Shown here: positions 18,946-27,847 of the stretch, one piece after another
Layout: each line of letters begins with the position of its first letter
Numbering within the stretch: the first letter of the stretch is position 1
Assembly: GCA_036557365.1 (NCBI GenBank)
Contig: DATBHR010000098.1
Coordinates: forward strand, 496,001-560,000
DNA length: 64,000 nucleotides
Direction: 5' to 3'
From: DATKHR01 sp036557365
GTDB lineage: Bacteria > Acidobacteriota > Vicinamibacteria > Vicinamibacterales > CAVVIG01
Notes under the pieces: generated by a model
Seen by the model: the letters and a program-made list of their open reading frames with translations, nothing else
Told to the model about the DNA's origin: nothing
Databases searched by the model: none
Program-made: the position numbers and the translations under genes

Positions 18946-19635
18946 CTACTGGCGGCGCCGACGCGAGAAGAACATCCCGACGAGGCCAGTGCCGAGGAGC
19001 AGCATGCTGCCGGGTTCCGGCGTGGCCGAGACGCTGCCGCTGCCGCCGCCGCTGTCCTTCTTGTGGCCGCTGTGACCCGAATCCGATCCGCCACCGCCGT
19101 TGTAGTCGTGATGGTGGTGACCGTGATCGTTGTCGCCGTGATGGTCGTCACCGTGGTGATCGTTGTCGCCCTGGTTGTTGTCGTTGCCCGAACCAGAGTT
19201 GTTCACGTTACTGCCAGAGCCGCCGCCGTTCGAGCCGCCGTAGCTTGGCTGGGTTGGATGACTCGGCTGCGTTCCGCCGCCCGCGTTCCCGGATCCCGGC
19301 CGTGCTGACGAGCCGGATCCGTTGGCGGTACTGCCGCCGCCGTTGTGATTGCTGCTCGGCAGCGTGACGTGTGTGCCGGCGCCTCCGCCGAAGAAGATCG
19401 AACCGTAGCTGCTCCCTTGACCCCCGCCCCGGAACACGTCACGTCCACTCAGGAAGCGGAACCGATTGTCCTGAGGCACGCGACACGATAAACCCGAGAA
19501 TGCCGCTACCCCACTCGAGTTGTTGTGTCGCTCGTCGGACGAGTTCCGATCGCCTTTTGCCGAGACTGACGTTGCCGTCAGCATCAGACCGGCGCAGATC
19601 ACTGCTGCGCAAGCCGACCACGTTGAAGTCCTCAC
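18946..19635 (-). CDS. PEP-CTERM sorting-domain protein, Gly/Ser/Asn- and His/Asp-rich
   Basis: 229 residues. Signal peptide (CAAVICAGLMLTATSVSA), a 50-residue ordered-looking N-terminal part with a single mature Cys, then a long low-complexity body: first Gly/Ser/Asn/Thr-rich, then a His/Asp-rich block (about 155-180, DNDHHGDDHHGDNDHGHHHH). The C-terminus is a textbook exosortase signal: ATPEPGSMLLLGTG, a hydrophobic helix and FFSRRRRQ. GTG 19635 has AAAGGAG nine bases upstream and overlaps the pyruvyl transferase stop as GTGA. It is the only PEP-CTERM protein in the window, adjacent to its likely exosortase. The His/Asp block may bind metal (inference). Confidence 0.92.
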   Translation of the reverse strand: MRTSTWSACAAVICAGLMLTATSVSAKGDRNSSDERHNNSSGVAAFSGLSCRVPQDNRFRFLSGRDVFRGGGQGSSYGSIFFGGGAGTHVTLPSSNHNGGGSTANGSGSSARPGSGNAGGGTQPSHPTQPSYGGSNGGGSGSNVNNSGSGNDNNQGDNDHHGDDHHGDNDHGHHHHDYNGGGGSDSGHSGHKKDSGGGSGSVSATPEPGSMLLLGTGLVGMFFSRRRRQ

Positions 19636-20900
19636 GATTCGTCTCCTTTAGCTCCCGGTTTGCCCAACTGTGGAACTCTCGTTCCGCCGTTCGGGCTCCC
19701 AGCAGCGGCCGCGGAAAGTGACGCAAGCTTCGGGCCCATTGACGGAACGGACGAGCGTCGATCTGAAGACAACGAAAGGTTTAGATTCTTCCAGCTCGTC
19801 AGCGCGCTAAGGCTCAGCTCTTCGGCGGCCTGCGATGCGCGTTTGACTGGAAACGCGCTCAGCACTTCGTCGAGCGCGTGCGGAAAATCACCGGCACGGT
19901 CGAGGCTGTCCGCCTCGACAACGATCGCTCCGCTCATCAGGTCGACGAACTCGCGGAGCTTGAAGTCGTATGGCATTACGACACAGGGTCGTCCAAAACC
20001 AGCAGCGAGCACCGCCGCGTGCAGCCGCATCGCGACCACCGCCTGAGCCGCGCGAATGCACTCGGCCGCATCGGCGACGTTTCGACTCCACGCCTCGATC
20101 CGGACGCGCGCCTTGTGCTGCATCCCATCCGCGATGCGGTGATGCAGGCGGTTGTCGTCGGCTTCCGCCTGTGCCTGGAACGGCAGGAAGACGATGTCGA
20201 TGTTTCGACGCTCGAGGATGTCGTCAAAGGCTGCGGCGAGGTGGTGAATGCGACGCTCGTTCAGCTCGTACTGCCCGAAGGTATTCGCCGATTCTCGCAG
20301 CGCGACCACGAGGTAAGGACGAGCGGCGTCCTCAGCTGCGTCCGCGATTTCCATCGACGCCGGCAGCGTCAGCACGACGTCAGGCGCGAACGTGGTCCGG
20401 CTGTCTGCGCCGAACTCGCGGCACAGCGCGACCGATCGGTGATCGCGAACGACGATCTGGTTCACGCGCGGGAGGATCCAGCGCAGCAGGCGCTTGCCGT
20501 ACGCGGTGTGCGGGCGGCCGATGCCGACGTTCACGAGACAGACCGGCTTGCTCATCGCGATCGCCGCGACGATTTTCTCCATGCTGAAGAAGAAATTGCG
20601 CCACCCCATGTCGTCGCGGATCAGGTCGCCGCCGCCGACGATCAGCACGTCGTGCGCTTTGATCGCGCGCAGCACATCGGCCGCGCCGCCGCGCAGCAGC
20701 GCCCGTCGCCACGCCCACTCGCCGAGGAGCGGCCAGTTGTGGACCGCGGGCAGTCCGTGCGTGTCTGACACTTCCTCGGGGCACTCCGACAGCACGGTGA
20801 CCGACACGCCCTGCCGGGCCAGCCATCGGCGCAGGCACACCAACATCATCTCGTCGCCGAGATTGCGGTTGCCGTAGTAGCCCATCAACAGCGCTTTCAT
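19632..20900 (-). CDS. Polysaccharide pyruvyl transferase family protein
   Basis: About 422 residues. The N-terminus MKALLMGYYGNRNLGDEMML matches the GYYGxxNxGDE opening of CsaB/WcaK-type pyruvyl transferases, followed by LIVGGGDLIRD and, near the C-terminus, VAMRLHAAVLAAGFGRPCVV with the conserved Arg-x-His. The enzyme would add a pyruvate ketal from phosphoenolpyruvate to a sugar, giving the polymer negative charge. ATG 20900 overlaps the polymerase stop as ATGA. The last 60 residues are Ser/Ala-rich and may contain the promoter of the next gene. Confidence 0.9.
   Translation of the reverse strand: MKALLMGYYGNRNLGDEMMLVCLRRWLARQGVSVTVLSECPEEVSDTHGLPAVHNWPLLGEWAWRRALLRGGAADVLRAIKAHDVLIVGGGDLIRDDMGWRNFFFSMEKIVAAIAMSKPVCLVNVGIGRPHTAYGKRLLRWILPRVNQIVVRDHRSVALCREFGADSRTTFAPDVVLTLPASMEIADAAEDAARPYLVVALRESANTFGQYELNERRIHHLAAAFDDILERRNIDIVFLPFQAQAEADDNRLHHRIADGMQHKARVRIEAWSRNVADAAECIRAAQAVVAMRLHAAVLAAGFGRPCVVMPYDFKLREFVDLMSGAIVVEADSLDRAGDFPHALDEVLSAFPVKRASQAAEELSLSALTSWKNLNLSLSSDRRSSVPSMGPKLASLSAAAAGSPNGGTRVPQLGKPGAKGDES
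19722..19737 (-). promoter_or_regulatory. Possible sigma-54 promoter of the PEP-CTERM gene
   Basis: Minus-strand GGGCCCGAAGCTTGCG keeps the essential GG-N10-GC spacing and the TTGC of the -12 element, but matches TGGCAC imperfectly at -24. It lies inside the 3' end of the pyruvyl transferase gene, about 90 bases upstream of the PEP-CTERM start. PEP-CTERM genes are known to be under RpoN control in some bacteria, which makes the site worth recording, but a chance match is quite possible. Confidence 0.3.
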
Positions 20901-22195
20901 GCAGCGGCACCTTTTCTCGTGTCGCGGGACACCGCCAGTCGGGTGCGGACGATCTCCCGCGCGGACACGATCAGCCCGAGCAGGTAGTACAGCGTCCAGC
21001 TGTACGCGACCGATGCAAACAGCGCGCACGTGAACCAGCCGATGAGTCCCGCGGCGGTCGCAACCGCGTGGCCGTACAACACCTGCCGCTCGCGCGGGTC
21101 GAAGACCTCGCCCACCGGGTCCGGTGCCGATCGCCGCCGCGGCGGCGTGAGCCAGCGCTTCGTTCGCGCGGCCCCGGCGGCGCCGCAGACGATCAGGCCC
21201 AGAAAGGACATGAGTCCGAGGACGCCGGTTTCCGCGGCGACCTGCAGCACGACGTTGTGGGTCTCGCGCCAGCGCACCTGCCGCTCGGGCGGGTTGTAGT
21301 TCTTGAACTGACCGGCGCCGACGCCGGTGAACGGCCGCGCGAAGAAGGTGTTCAGCGCTTCCTCGATCAGGATCCGGCGCGCTTCGCGCGATCCGGTGAA
21401 TTCCTGCTGATCCTGGCGCGCGTTGGTGATGCTCGCCATCCGATCCCAGAACGACGATGGCGCGAGCGGCAGGACGAGGACGAGCGCCACCACGGCGGCG
21501 ATCCCGGCGCGGGGGCTGATCTTTCGCGCCAGGAACTGCAGCGAGGCGAACATGACGACGAGGCCGATCATTCCGCCGCGCGACTTCGAAAAGACGACCG
21601 CGGCCACCATCAGGAGAGCGATGAACGCGGCAAGCACGCGCCGCGTCGGTGCGTACCACTTCGACATGACGACGACGACCGCGACCGGCAGGAACGTCAC
21701 CATGTTCAGCGCAAGGTCGTTTGGATTGCCGAAGATGCCGCTGACCGGGCCGGCGAGCCGATCGTCTTCCACGAGGTTGATGCCCCGCACGTAATTCAAC
21801 ACGCCTCTGACGGCCACATAGCCGATGCAGACGAGGATCAGCCACACGAAACGTTCGAGGCGCTCCGTCGTCGTCAGCGTGCTCACCATGAGGAGATAGA
21901 TGATGAGCGCCTTGGCATACGCATCGGTGAAGACGCTGAGCGAGCCGCCCGGCCAGATCGAGAAGGGCACGGTCGCGAGAATGACGAGGCCGAAGGCGAA
22001 GAGCAGCACCGTCTCGCGCGTCATCGGCAGCGGCGAGAGGCCGCGCGACAGGCGGTCCCAGATCATCGGCACCCCCGCGGCGATGGCGGAGAGCTCTGCG
22101 AGGTGCAGCGGCGCGAGCGCTGGAATCTGATCCTGCGGACGGACGAGCAGCAGCGCGGTGAACACGAGCAGTCCCGTGTAGCCTCCATCGCTCAT
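20897..22195 (-). CDS. O-antigen ligase/Wzy-type polysaccharide polymerase
   Basis: About 432 residues with roughly ten membrane helices and a long periplasmic loop (ITNARQDQQEFTGSREARRI to ETHNVVLQVAAETGVLG), the signature of Wzy_C/O-antigen ligase proteins, including the conserved GVGAGQF and HN. It would polymerise repeat units at the periplasmic face. The start is uncertain: ATG 22195 opens directly into the first helix region (MSDGGYTGLLVFTALLLVRPQDQ) and has AAGG upstream, whereas GTG 22339 would add 48 polar, low-similarity residues and overlap the small upstream gene by 16 bases. The 3' end overlaps the next gene as ATGA. Confidence 0.85.
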   Translation of the reverse strand: MSDGGYTGLLVFTALLLVRPQDQIPALAPLHLAELSAIAAGVPMIWDRLSRGLSPLPMTRETVLLFAFGLVILATVPFSIWPGGSLSVFTDAYAKALIIYLLMVSTLTTTERLERFVWLILVCIGYVAVRGVLNYVRGINLVEDDRLAGPVSGIFGNPNDLALNMVTFLPVAVVVVMSKWYAPTRRVLAAFIALLMVAAVVFSKSRGGMIGLVVMFASLQFLARKISPRAGIAAVVALVLVLPLAPSSFWDRMASITNARQDQQEFTGSREARRILIEEALNTFFARPFTGVGAGQFKNYNPPERQVRWRETHNVVLQVAAETGVLGLMSFLGLIVCGAAGAARTKRWLTPPRRRSAPDPVGEVFDPRERQVLYGHAVATAAGLIGWFTCALFASVAYSWTLYYLLGLIVSAREIVRTRLAVSRDTRKGAAA

Positions 22196-22323
22196 CGCAG
22201 CCTTGCGCGACCGCGCGTGCGTGTGGGCCTTGTCCCTCGTATCCCGTTGGCGTTCGGCTCTGGCGTCCGTCGACGCCGAGTCAGAAGCGGTGCTGCCGGA
22301 CGAGAAGGCGAGGCGCTCGGAGC

Positions 22324-22461
22324 TCACGATTCGCGCCACACTTTCTTGCCGCGCACGAACGCGACGAGGCCGGCCACCACTTCCGCATTCATCAGGACGA
22401 ACGCGAACGCCACGCGCGCAGCGCGTTCGACGATCGAGCGTTGATCGAACGGCTGGCTCAT
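22324..22461 (-). CDS. 45-residue single-helix membrane protein, likely split-off tail of the glycosyltransferase
   Basis: A small ORF whose ATG overlaps the stop of the family 2 glycosyltransferase as ATGA. It encodes one hydrophobic helix (VAFAFVLMNAEVVAGLVAF) followed by VRGKKVW. The pattern 'hydrophobic-LMN-helix-RGKK-W' resembles the final membrane segment that membrane-bound family 2 glycosyltransferases carry in the same chain. The split looks like a gene fission with translational coupling rather than a random frameshift, because the stop/start overlap is perfect, but a sequence error or recent frameshift is not excluded. Confidence 0.65.
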   Translation of the reverse strand: MSQPFDQRSIVERAARVAFAFVLMNAEVVAGLVAFVRGKKVWRES

Positions 22462-23666
22462 CGTCCGTTCCTCGACGATTCGAGTTTGAGCCGCGTCATC
22501 GATCCTTCGGCGACCGCCGTCCTCGCCAGGTCTTCCTGGCGGCGATCGTCGAACTCGAGCCACGCGCCGTACATCGCGAGCAGATAAAACGCACCTTGCG
22601 CCGCCAGCGCGACCGCGTAAAACGTCGATCGTCCTGCGAGAACCGCGCTCGTCAGCAGCAGGCCGACGAGCGCGTACGGAACGACGAGGCGCCCCACTTT
22701 GTGCGACACGTACTGCAGCCACAGGCGGTTGCTCCACGGCAGCAGCAGCCGCGGCTCGAGCAGAAGAATCTGATAGTTGCCCGCCAGCGTGCGGCGCTTG
22801 CGGCGCGCTTCGACTGCCGCGTTCGGCGCGAGCCGATCGAACGCCAGCGCGCGTGCGTTGAACACGACGCGGTGGCCGGCCAGCACGCATCGCATCGGCG
22901 CCAGCACATCGTCGAGCACCGTGCCCGCGGGCAGCGGCGTCCACAGCCGTCGCCGCATCGCATAGATGGCGCCCGTCGCGCCGATCACGGAGTCGACGTT
23001 GCTTTCGAGCTGGCGGATGCGCTTTTCGAGACGCCAGTAGAGACCAACCGCGGCGGCGATGGTGGACTGCACGATCTGCCGGCGATCGGCGCCGCTCCGG
23101 CGATCCGCGCGCGGCGGAGCAGGACCGTCGATCGTTCGGCGATCGCCCGCCGCCGAACGACGTCCGCCGGGTTCGCCCTCGAGCCGCAGCTCGCCGCTGA
23201 CCGCGCCGACATGAGGATCGTCGAACGATCGCGCCAGCTCGCGGAGCGCATCGGCCGCGAACGTCTGGCGCGCGTCGGTGAAGACGATGATGTCGTGGTC
23301 CGCTTGCGCGACGCCGGCGTTGAGCGCCGCCGCTTTTCCGGACGGCGGCAGCGCGATGACGTCGATGCGTGAGCCGTACGACTTCAGCACCGCCTCGGTG
23401 TCGTCGTCGGACCCGTCGGACACGACGATGATCTGACGGAGCGCGGACGGATAGTCGAGCTGCAGCAGGTTCTCCACGCGTCTGGCAATCACCGCAGCTT
23501 CGTTGCGGGCTGCGACGACGATCGACACCGACGGCAGCGGTGGGGCCGGGCGCACGTGTCCTGAGCGACGGCGCACCAGTCGCGCGCGGACCGCCAGAAG
23601 CGCCGGATACCCCGCATACACGTACGCGATGAAGGCCGCGCACAGCCAGAAGAGCAAAACCGTCAT
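22458..23666 (-). CDS. Membrane-bound family 2 glycosyltransferase
   Basis: About 402 residues. An N-terminal helix (LLFWLCAAFIAYVYAGYPALL) anchors a GT-A domain: SIVVAARNEA at about 48, DGSDDDT at 84-90 and FTDARQ near 129-134 (metal site). After residue 325 come two or more membrane helices. Residues about 165-203 are an arginine/aspartate-rich insertion not expected in the family. The typical final membrane segment is absent from this chain and appears as the overlapping 45-residue ORF downstream. ATG 23666 overlaps the upstream ATPase stop as ATGA. It is probably an exopolysaccharide glycosyltransferase; donor unknown. Confidence 0.87.
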   Translation of the reverse strand: MTVLLFWLCAAFIAYVYAGYPALLAVRARLVRRRSGHVRPAPPLPSVSIVVAARNEAAVIARRVENLLQLDYPSALRQIIVVSDGSDDDTEAVLKSYGSRIDVIALPPSGKAAALNAGVAQADHDIIVFTDARQTFAADALRELARSFDDPHVGAVSGELRLEGEPGGRRSAAGDRRTIDGPAPPRADRRSGADRRQIVQSTIAAAVGLYWRLEKRIRQLESNVDSVIGATGAIYAMRRRLWTPLPAGTVLDDVLAPMRCVLAGHRVVFNARALAFDRLAPNAAVEARRKRRTLAGNYQILLLEPRLLLPWSNRLWLQYVSHKVGRLVVPYALVGLLLTSAVLAGRSTFYAVALAAQGAFYLLAMYGAWLEFDDRRQEDLARTAVAEGSMTRLKLESSRNGR

Positions 23667-24871
23667 GCAGGTTTGGCCCGTCCTCCGAGCCCTCGCCGCA
23701 ACCGCTGCCACCGGCTTTCGGGCGGACCGCCGCCGTGTCCGATCAGGTCGAATGATTCGTCGCCGCCTGGTACGGCGTCGCGGCCCACTCCGGGCTGATT
23801 GAAGTCGTCCGCGTCCGCGGCCCGGGGCGGCCACGAGCCGCGCGGTTCGAGCGGCGGATCGTCCGCGAAATCGGCGGCGCCGGGATGTAGTTCCCGCAGC
23901 AGGCGGTACTCGTTCGCCAGCACCTGCCGCTGCGCGCGCAGCAATTGCTCGCGCGCCGACAGCAGCGCTTCGCGCGCGGCCAGGTCGCGTTCGGAGGACG
24001 TCGGCGGCCGAGGCGGTTCGGCCGCCAGCGGAATCGTCTTCGATGCCTGGCCGGACAGCACGCCGGTCGCTTCGAGTTCTTCGAGGACGATTGCTGTCAG
24101 CTCGGTGTCGATGTCCTTCTTCGATTCGCCGTAGCCGAACAGCAGAATCGCATCGGCGATCACGTTGATCCGCCGCGGGATGCCCCGGCTGTGCGACCAG
24201 ATCGCATCCGTGACGTCGCGCGAAAACACGAGCGGCTCGCCGAGCGCGGCGCGACTGAGGCGGTGATTGATGTACGCCTCCGTCTCGCCGGCGTCGAGGG
24301 GTTCGAGGTGGTAGCTGACGGTGACGCGCTGACGCAGCTGTTCGAGCTCCGGGCGCTCGAGAAGATTTCGGAGCGACGGCTGTCCGACGAGCAATACCTG
24401 AATCAGCTTCGACTTCTCAGTCTCGAGGTTCGACAGCATCCGCAGCTCCTCGAGTGCGGATGCGCTCAGGTTCTGCGCCTCGTCGACCGCGAGAAGCGGC
24501 AGCCGGCCGGCGCTCCGCTGCTCGACGAGAAAGTGGCCGAGCTCGCGGATCAACTGCGGCTTGCTCCGGCCGCCCGACGGATCGAGGCCGAAGTCGAGCA
24601 TGATCGCTTCGACGAGCTCGCGCGGATCGAGCATCGTGCTGACGAGCCTGGCCACCGAGGTGTTCGGATCGAGGCCGCCGACGACCGTCTGCAGCAGCGT
24701 CGTCTTGCCGCACCCGATTTCGCCGGTGAGGACGATGAATCCGCTCTGGCCTTCGATGCCGTAGCGGATGTAGCCGAGCGCCTCGCGATGCGCGCGGCTC
24801 AGGTACAGGTAGTCAGGATCTGGACTCAACGAAAACGGACGTTCGCGCAAACCGTAGAAACGTTCATACAT
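23663..24871 (-). CDS. ExeA-like AAA ATPase of the exosortase locus
   Basis: 402 residues. MYERFYGLRERPFSLSPDP is the typical opening of ExeA/XrtA-associated ATPases. Walker A GEIGCGKTT is at 50-58, Walker B LLAVDEAQ with Asp130-Glu131, and GIPRRINVIADAILLFGY forms the sensor/lid region. The C-terminal 130 residues are polar with a glutamine/arginine-rich probable coiled coil (about 290-325). Such ATPases are a standard member of exosortase A loci and are presumed to energise or regulate export or assembly. It lies 42 bases downstream of the flippase gene and overlaps the next gene as ATGA. Confidence 0.9.
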   Translation of the reverse strand: MYERFYGLRERPFSLSPDPDYLYLSRAHREALGYIRYGIEGQSGFIVLTGEIGCGKTTLLQTVVGGLDPNTSVARLVSTMLDPRELVEAIMLDFGLDPSGGRSKPQLIRELGHFLVEQRSAGRLPLLAVDEAQNLSASALEELRMLSNLETEKSKLIQVLLVGQPSLRNLLERPELEQLRQRVTVSYHLEPLDAGETEAYINHRLSRAALGEPLVFSRDVTDAIWSHSRGIPRRINVIADAILLFGYGESKKDIDTELTAIVLEELEATGVLSGQASKTIPLAAEPPRPPTSSERDLAAREALLSAREQLLRAQRQVLANEYRLLRELHPGAADFADDPPLEPRGSWPPRAADADDFNQPGVGRDAVPGGDESFDLIGHGGGPPESRWQRLRRGLGGRAKPA

Positions 24872-24913
24872 GGCGCTTGTGTCTCCGACGCGGACGCGGA
24901 ATGTCGCGCGACA

Positions 24914-26488
24914 TCACGCGTCCTCAGATACCGTCGAAGCCGTCGTCGGCAGCGGCAGCGCGCCCCGCCAGTTCGCCAGCTTCGAGTAGAGCAGTTCACG
25001 TTCAGGTGTCGACGTTCCGAAGAAGAAGAACGTCACGGCGTAGAGGGCGACCGACGCGATGGCTTCGCTGCCAACCGCGGTGAGCGATTCGCGGACCCAC
25101 GGCTTCATCAGCTCGACCCACGCAACCATCACGACGGCTGGCCACGCTGCCGGCCAGACCGACTCGATGAGCGCCTGACGCACCTTCACGCCCACGCGCC
25201 GGCAACCGGCTGGAAAGAGGATGAACATCGAGCCTGCGGTGACCGGAATCAGCGTGCCGAGCGCGACGCCGACGAGCGAAAACGCGTGAATCAGCGCGAC
25301 GCTCAACGAGAGGTTCGCAATCGCGATCCCGACATTGGTGAAGGCGAGCAGCCGATGGTGCCCTGCGCCTTTCAGCAGCGTGCAGGCGGTCGCGTTGCCG
25401 ACGCGGACGATCACGGTGACGGCCAGGATCTGGAGGACCACGACCGCGACGTTCAGATCGCGCAGACCGAACGCTTTTCCCAGCCACGCATGAAGGATCG
25501 GTCCGCCGAGCAGGATGAGCGTGCCGGCGAGAGGAATCACGGTCGCGAGCGACAAGCGTGTGCCGACGAGGAAAATCCGCCGCAGCCGCTCGTCGCGTGC
25601 GGCGGTGTCGTTGTGCACGACGTTCGGGAACAGGACATCGTTCAGCTGGTTGGTCAGGCGCTGCGTCGTTTCAGCGAGCCGCTGCCCGACGGAAAACAAG
25701 GCGACCGCGCCCGTGTCGAGCATCATGCCGATCACGACCGCGTCGACGGAGTAGTTGATCTTGTTCGCCCAGTCGATCGCCAGCATGTAGACGCTGAAGC
25801 TCGTCACTTCCTTCAGCCGCGCCTGGCGGAACGACGTGATGCGAATCTGCAGCTCGGGAAACACGCGGTAGGCATTCGCGCGGTAGACCCAGTACGTCAG
25901 CAACCGGACCGCCGTCGTCGCGACCACGAGCTCGATGAGGCCGTAACCCGCGAGCAGTACGACCACGTTGACGACGGCCGCAATCACGCTGCTGATCGCG
26001 CCGACGACGTTGTTGAGGTCGTAGCGCTGAAAGCCGTTGATGACGCCGCCGAAGACGCTGAAGGCCGTCCCGCCGGCGACGTTGGCGCTCACGACGAGCA
26101 GCACGACGCGGCCGATGCGAACCTGCTCGTCGCTCAGGTGGAACAGGCGTCCGAGGTACACGGCGATGACGATCGCGACGGCGTACGTCACGATGCCGAC
26201 GACGCTGAACGCGCAGAACATGGTGCTGAGAATTTCGTTCAGCGCCGTGATGTCGCGCTTGGCCCGATAGTGCGCGACGAACCGCACCTGCGCGCCCGAG
26301 TAACCGAGATCGAGAACTGAGAAATACGCCGTGACCGACGTCGTCAGCATCCAGAGACCGTAGGCCTCCTTGCCGAGGTGCGCGACGTTGAACGGCAGGA
26401 CGATCAGCCCCACCGCCATCTCGGCCAGGATCGCCAGGTAACGGGTGGAGACGTTGCGCGCGACGACGTAGGCTTCGCTCTCGTTCAT
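24914..26488 (-). CDS. Wzx-type polysaccharide flippase
   Basis: 524 residues with 12-14 predicted membrane helices in the MOP/polysaccharide transporter pattern (LGKEAYGLWMLTTSVTAYFSVLDLGYSGA near the N-terminus is typical of Wzx/RfbX proteins). It would flip the undecaprenyl-linked repeat unit to the periplasm for polymerisation. ATG 26488 overlaps the initiating transferase stop as ATGA. The last 25 residues are soluble and probably cytoplasmic. Nothing looks damaged. Confidence 0.88.
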   Translation of the reverse strand: MNESEAYVVARNVSTRYLAILAEMAVGLIVLPFNVAHLGKEAYGLWMLTTSVTAYFSVLDLGYSGAQVRFVAHYRAKRDITALNEILSTMFCAFSVVGIVTYAVAIVIAVYLGRLFHLSDEQVRIGRVVLLVVSANVAGGTAFSVFGGVINGFQRYDLNNVVGAISSVIAAVVNVVVLLAGYGLIELVVATTAVRLLTYWVYRANAYRVFPELQIRITSFRQARLKEVTSFSVYMLAIDWANKINYSVDAVVIGMMLDTGAVALFSVGQRLAETTQRLTNQLNDVLFPNVVHNDTAARDERLRRIFLVGTRLSLATVIPLAGTLILLGGPILHAWLGKAFGLRDLNVAVVVLQILAVTVIVRVGNATACTLLKGAGHHRLLAFTNVGIAIANLSLSVALIHAFSLVGVALGTLIPVTAGSMFILFPAGCRRVGVKVRQALIESVWPAAWPAVVMVAWVELMKPWVRESLTAVGSEAIASVALYAVTFFFFGTSTPERELLYSKLANWRGALPLPTTASTVSEDA

Positions 26489-27843
26489 TGCGCGCCCTTG
26501 GCCGAGAGGATGACCTTGACCGTGTCGAGCGCGATCGTCAGGTCGAACGAAATCGAGAGGTGCTTGATGTAGTACAGGTCGTACCGCAGCTTCTCCATCG
26601 CATCGTCCACCGACGATCCGTAGCGGTACTTCACCTGCGCCCAGCCGGTGACGCCTGGCTTGACGCTATGCCGCTCGACGTAGAAAGGAATGGCGGCCGC
26701 GAGCTGCTCGACGAAGTACGGACGCTCCGGCCGCGGGCCGACGAAGCTCATGTCGCCGCGCAGGACGTTCCAGAGCTGCGGCAGCTCGTCGAGGCGCGTC
26801 AAGCGGATGAAGCGACCGACGTGCGTGACGCGGGGGTCGTTGCCGTCCGCCCAGATCGGCGTCCCGTTCTCGGCGTCGACGCGCATCGAGCGGAACTTGT
26901 ACAGGGTGAACACGCGTCCGCCTTCACCGACGCGTTCCTGCGAGTAAAGGATCGGTCCGTCGGAGTCGAGCCGGACCGCGATGGCCGTGAGGATCATGAG
27001 CGGCCACGCGAGCAGGAACCCTGTTCCGGCGACCGCGAGATCCAGCATGCGCTTGACGGTCCTGGTCGCGCGGGACGCGCGGAAGCCGTCCGAAAACACC
27101 AGCGAGCTGGGCTTGAGGCCGTCGATCAGAATCTTGCCTGTGAGACGCTCGTATGTCGTGGCGGCGTCCTCGACGCGCACGCCGGACAGCTTGGCGCGGA
27201 GCAGATCGTCGATTGGGAGATGTCCGCGGCGATCGGAGAGGCTGACGATGATCCGCTCGATGTGATACGTCAGCACGAGCCGTCCGATGTCGTGCGCGCC
27301 GCCGAGCACGTCGTTGGGGCCGTCGGCGTCCGGCTCGTCGCTTTCGTCCACGAACCCGACGATCCGGTACGCGAAGTCCTGCTGGCTGCCAATCTCCTGC
27401 GCGAGCATCCGCGCGGCGGCGCCGGTTCCGAGGATGAGGATGCGCTCTTCGAGTCGCGGATCGCGCGCGACGCGGTTGAACGTGAGCCGCCACGTCAGCA
27501 TCGCGGTCACGAAGACGCCGAGAGCGGTGACGAACGTGCCGGCGTCGGGGCTGATCGACGGCAGTGTCGCGACGAGAGCGGCGAGGATGATCGTCGCCAT
27601 GCCGCTCGCCTGGAGCAGCCGCACGACGAGTTCCCGGTTGGACTGAACAATCGTCAGGTCGTAGAGGTCGTTGTAGTAGAAGCAGAGCTGGCACACGACG
27701 GTCACGAGTGCGATTTTGAAAAACGTCAGATCGGTCGAGCCGTGCAGCTCGGTCGCGAGCCCGACGGAGCCGGACACGAGCATCACCTCGAACGCGAACA
27801 CGGTGACGCTCCGTCCGGACACCTGTCGGTTGAACACCTGCAT
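26485..27843 (-). CDS. Initiating polyprenyl phosphoglycosyl transferase (PEP-CTERM-associated type)
   Basis: 452 residues. Four or five N-terminal helices include CQLCFYYNDLYDL and RELVVRLLQASG, typical of the PEP-CTERM/XrtA-system subgroup. A Rossmann-like middle (RILILGTGAAARMLAQEI) follows, and the C-terminal bacterial sugar transferase domain (from about 262) has KRMLDLAVAGTGFLLAWPLM, YKFRSMRVDAE and the catalytic-loop GPRPERP. It transfers a sugar phosphate to undecaprenyl phosphate, the first committed step of the pathway. It is separated from the upstream kinase-like gene by four bases. Confidence 0.92.
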   Translation of the reverse strand: MQVFNRQVSGRSVTVFAFEVMLVSGSVGLATELHGSTDLTFFKIALVTVVCQLCFYYNDLYDLTIVQSNRELVVRLLQASGMATIILAALVATLPSISPDAGTFVTALGVFVTAMLTWRLTFNRVARDPRLEERILILGTGAAARMLAQEIGSQQDFAYRIVGFVDESDEPDADGPNDVLGGAHDIGRLVLTYHIERIIVSLSDRRGHLPIDDLLRAKLSGVRVEDAATTYERLTGKILIDGLKPSSLVFSDGFRASRATRTVKRMLDLAVAGTGFLLAWPLMILTAIAVRLDSDGPILYSQERVGEGGRVFTLYKFRSMRVDAENGTPIWADGNDPRVTHVGRFIRLTRLDELPQLWNVLRGDMSFVGPRPERPYFVEQLAAAIPFYVERHSVKPGVTGWAQVKYRYGSSVDDAMEKLRYDLYYIKHLSISFDLTIALDTVKVILSAKGAQ

Positions 27844-27847
27844 GCGC

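Noticed and set aside
21068..22444. 458-codon plus-strand ORF opposite the polymerase gene
   Set aside because: Composition rich in Arg, His and Asp with no motif; the minus strand encodes a clear multi-helix polymerase.
23945..26320. 791-codon plus-strand ORF opposite the ATPase and flippase
   Set aside because: Shadow of two well-supported minus-strand genes; crosses their border and shows no domain.
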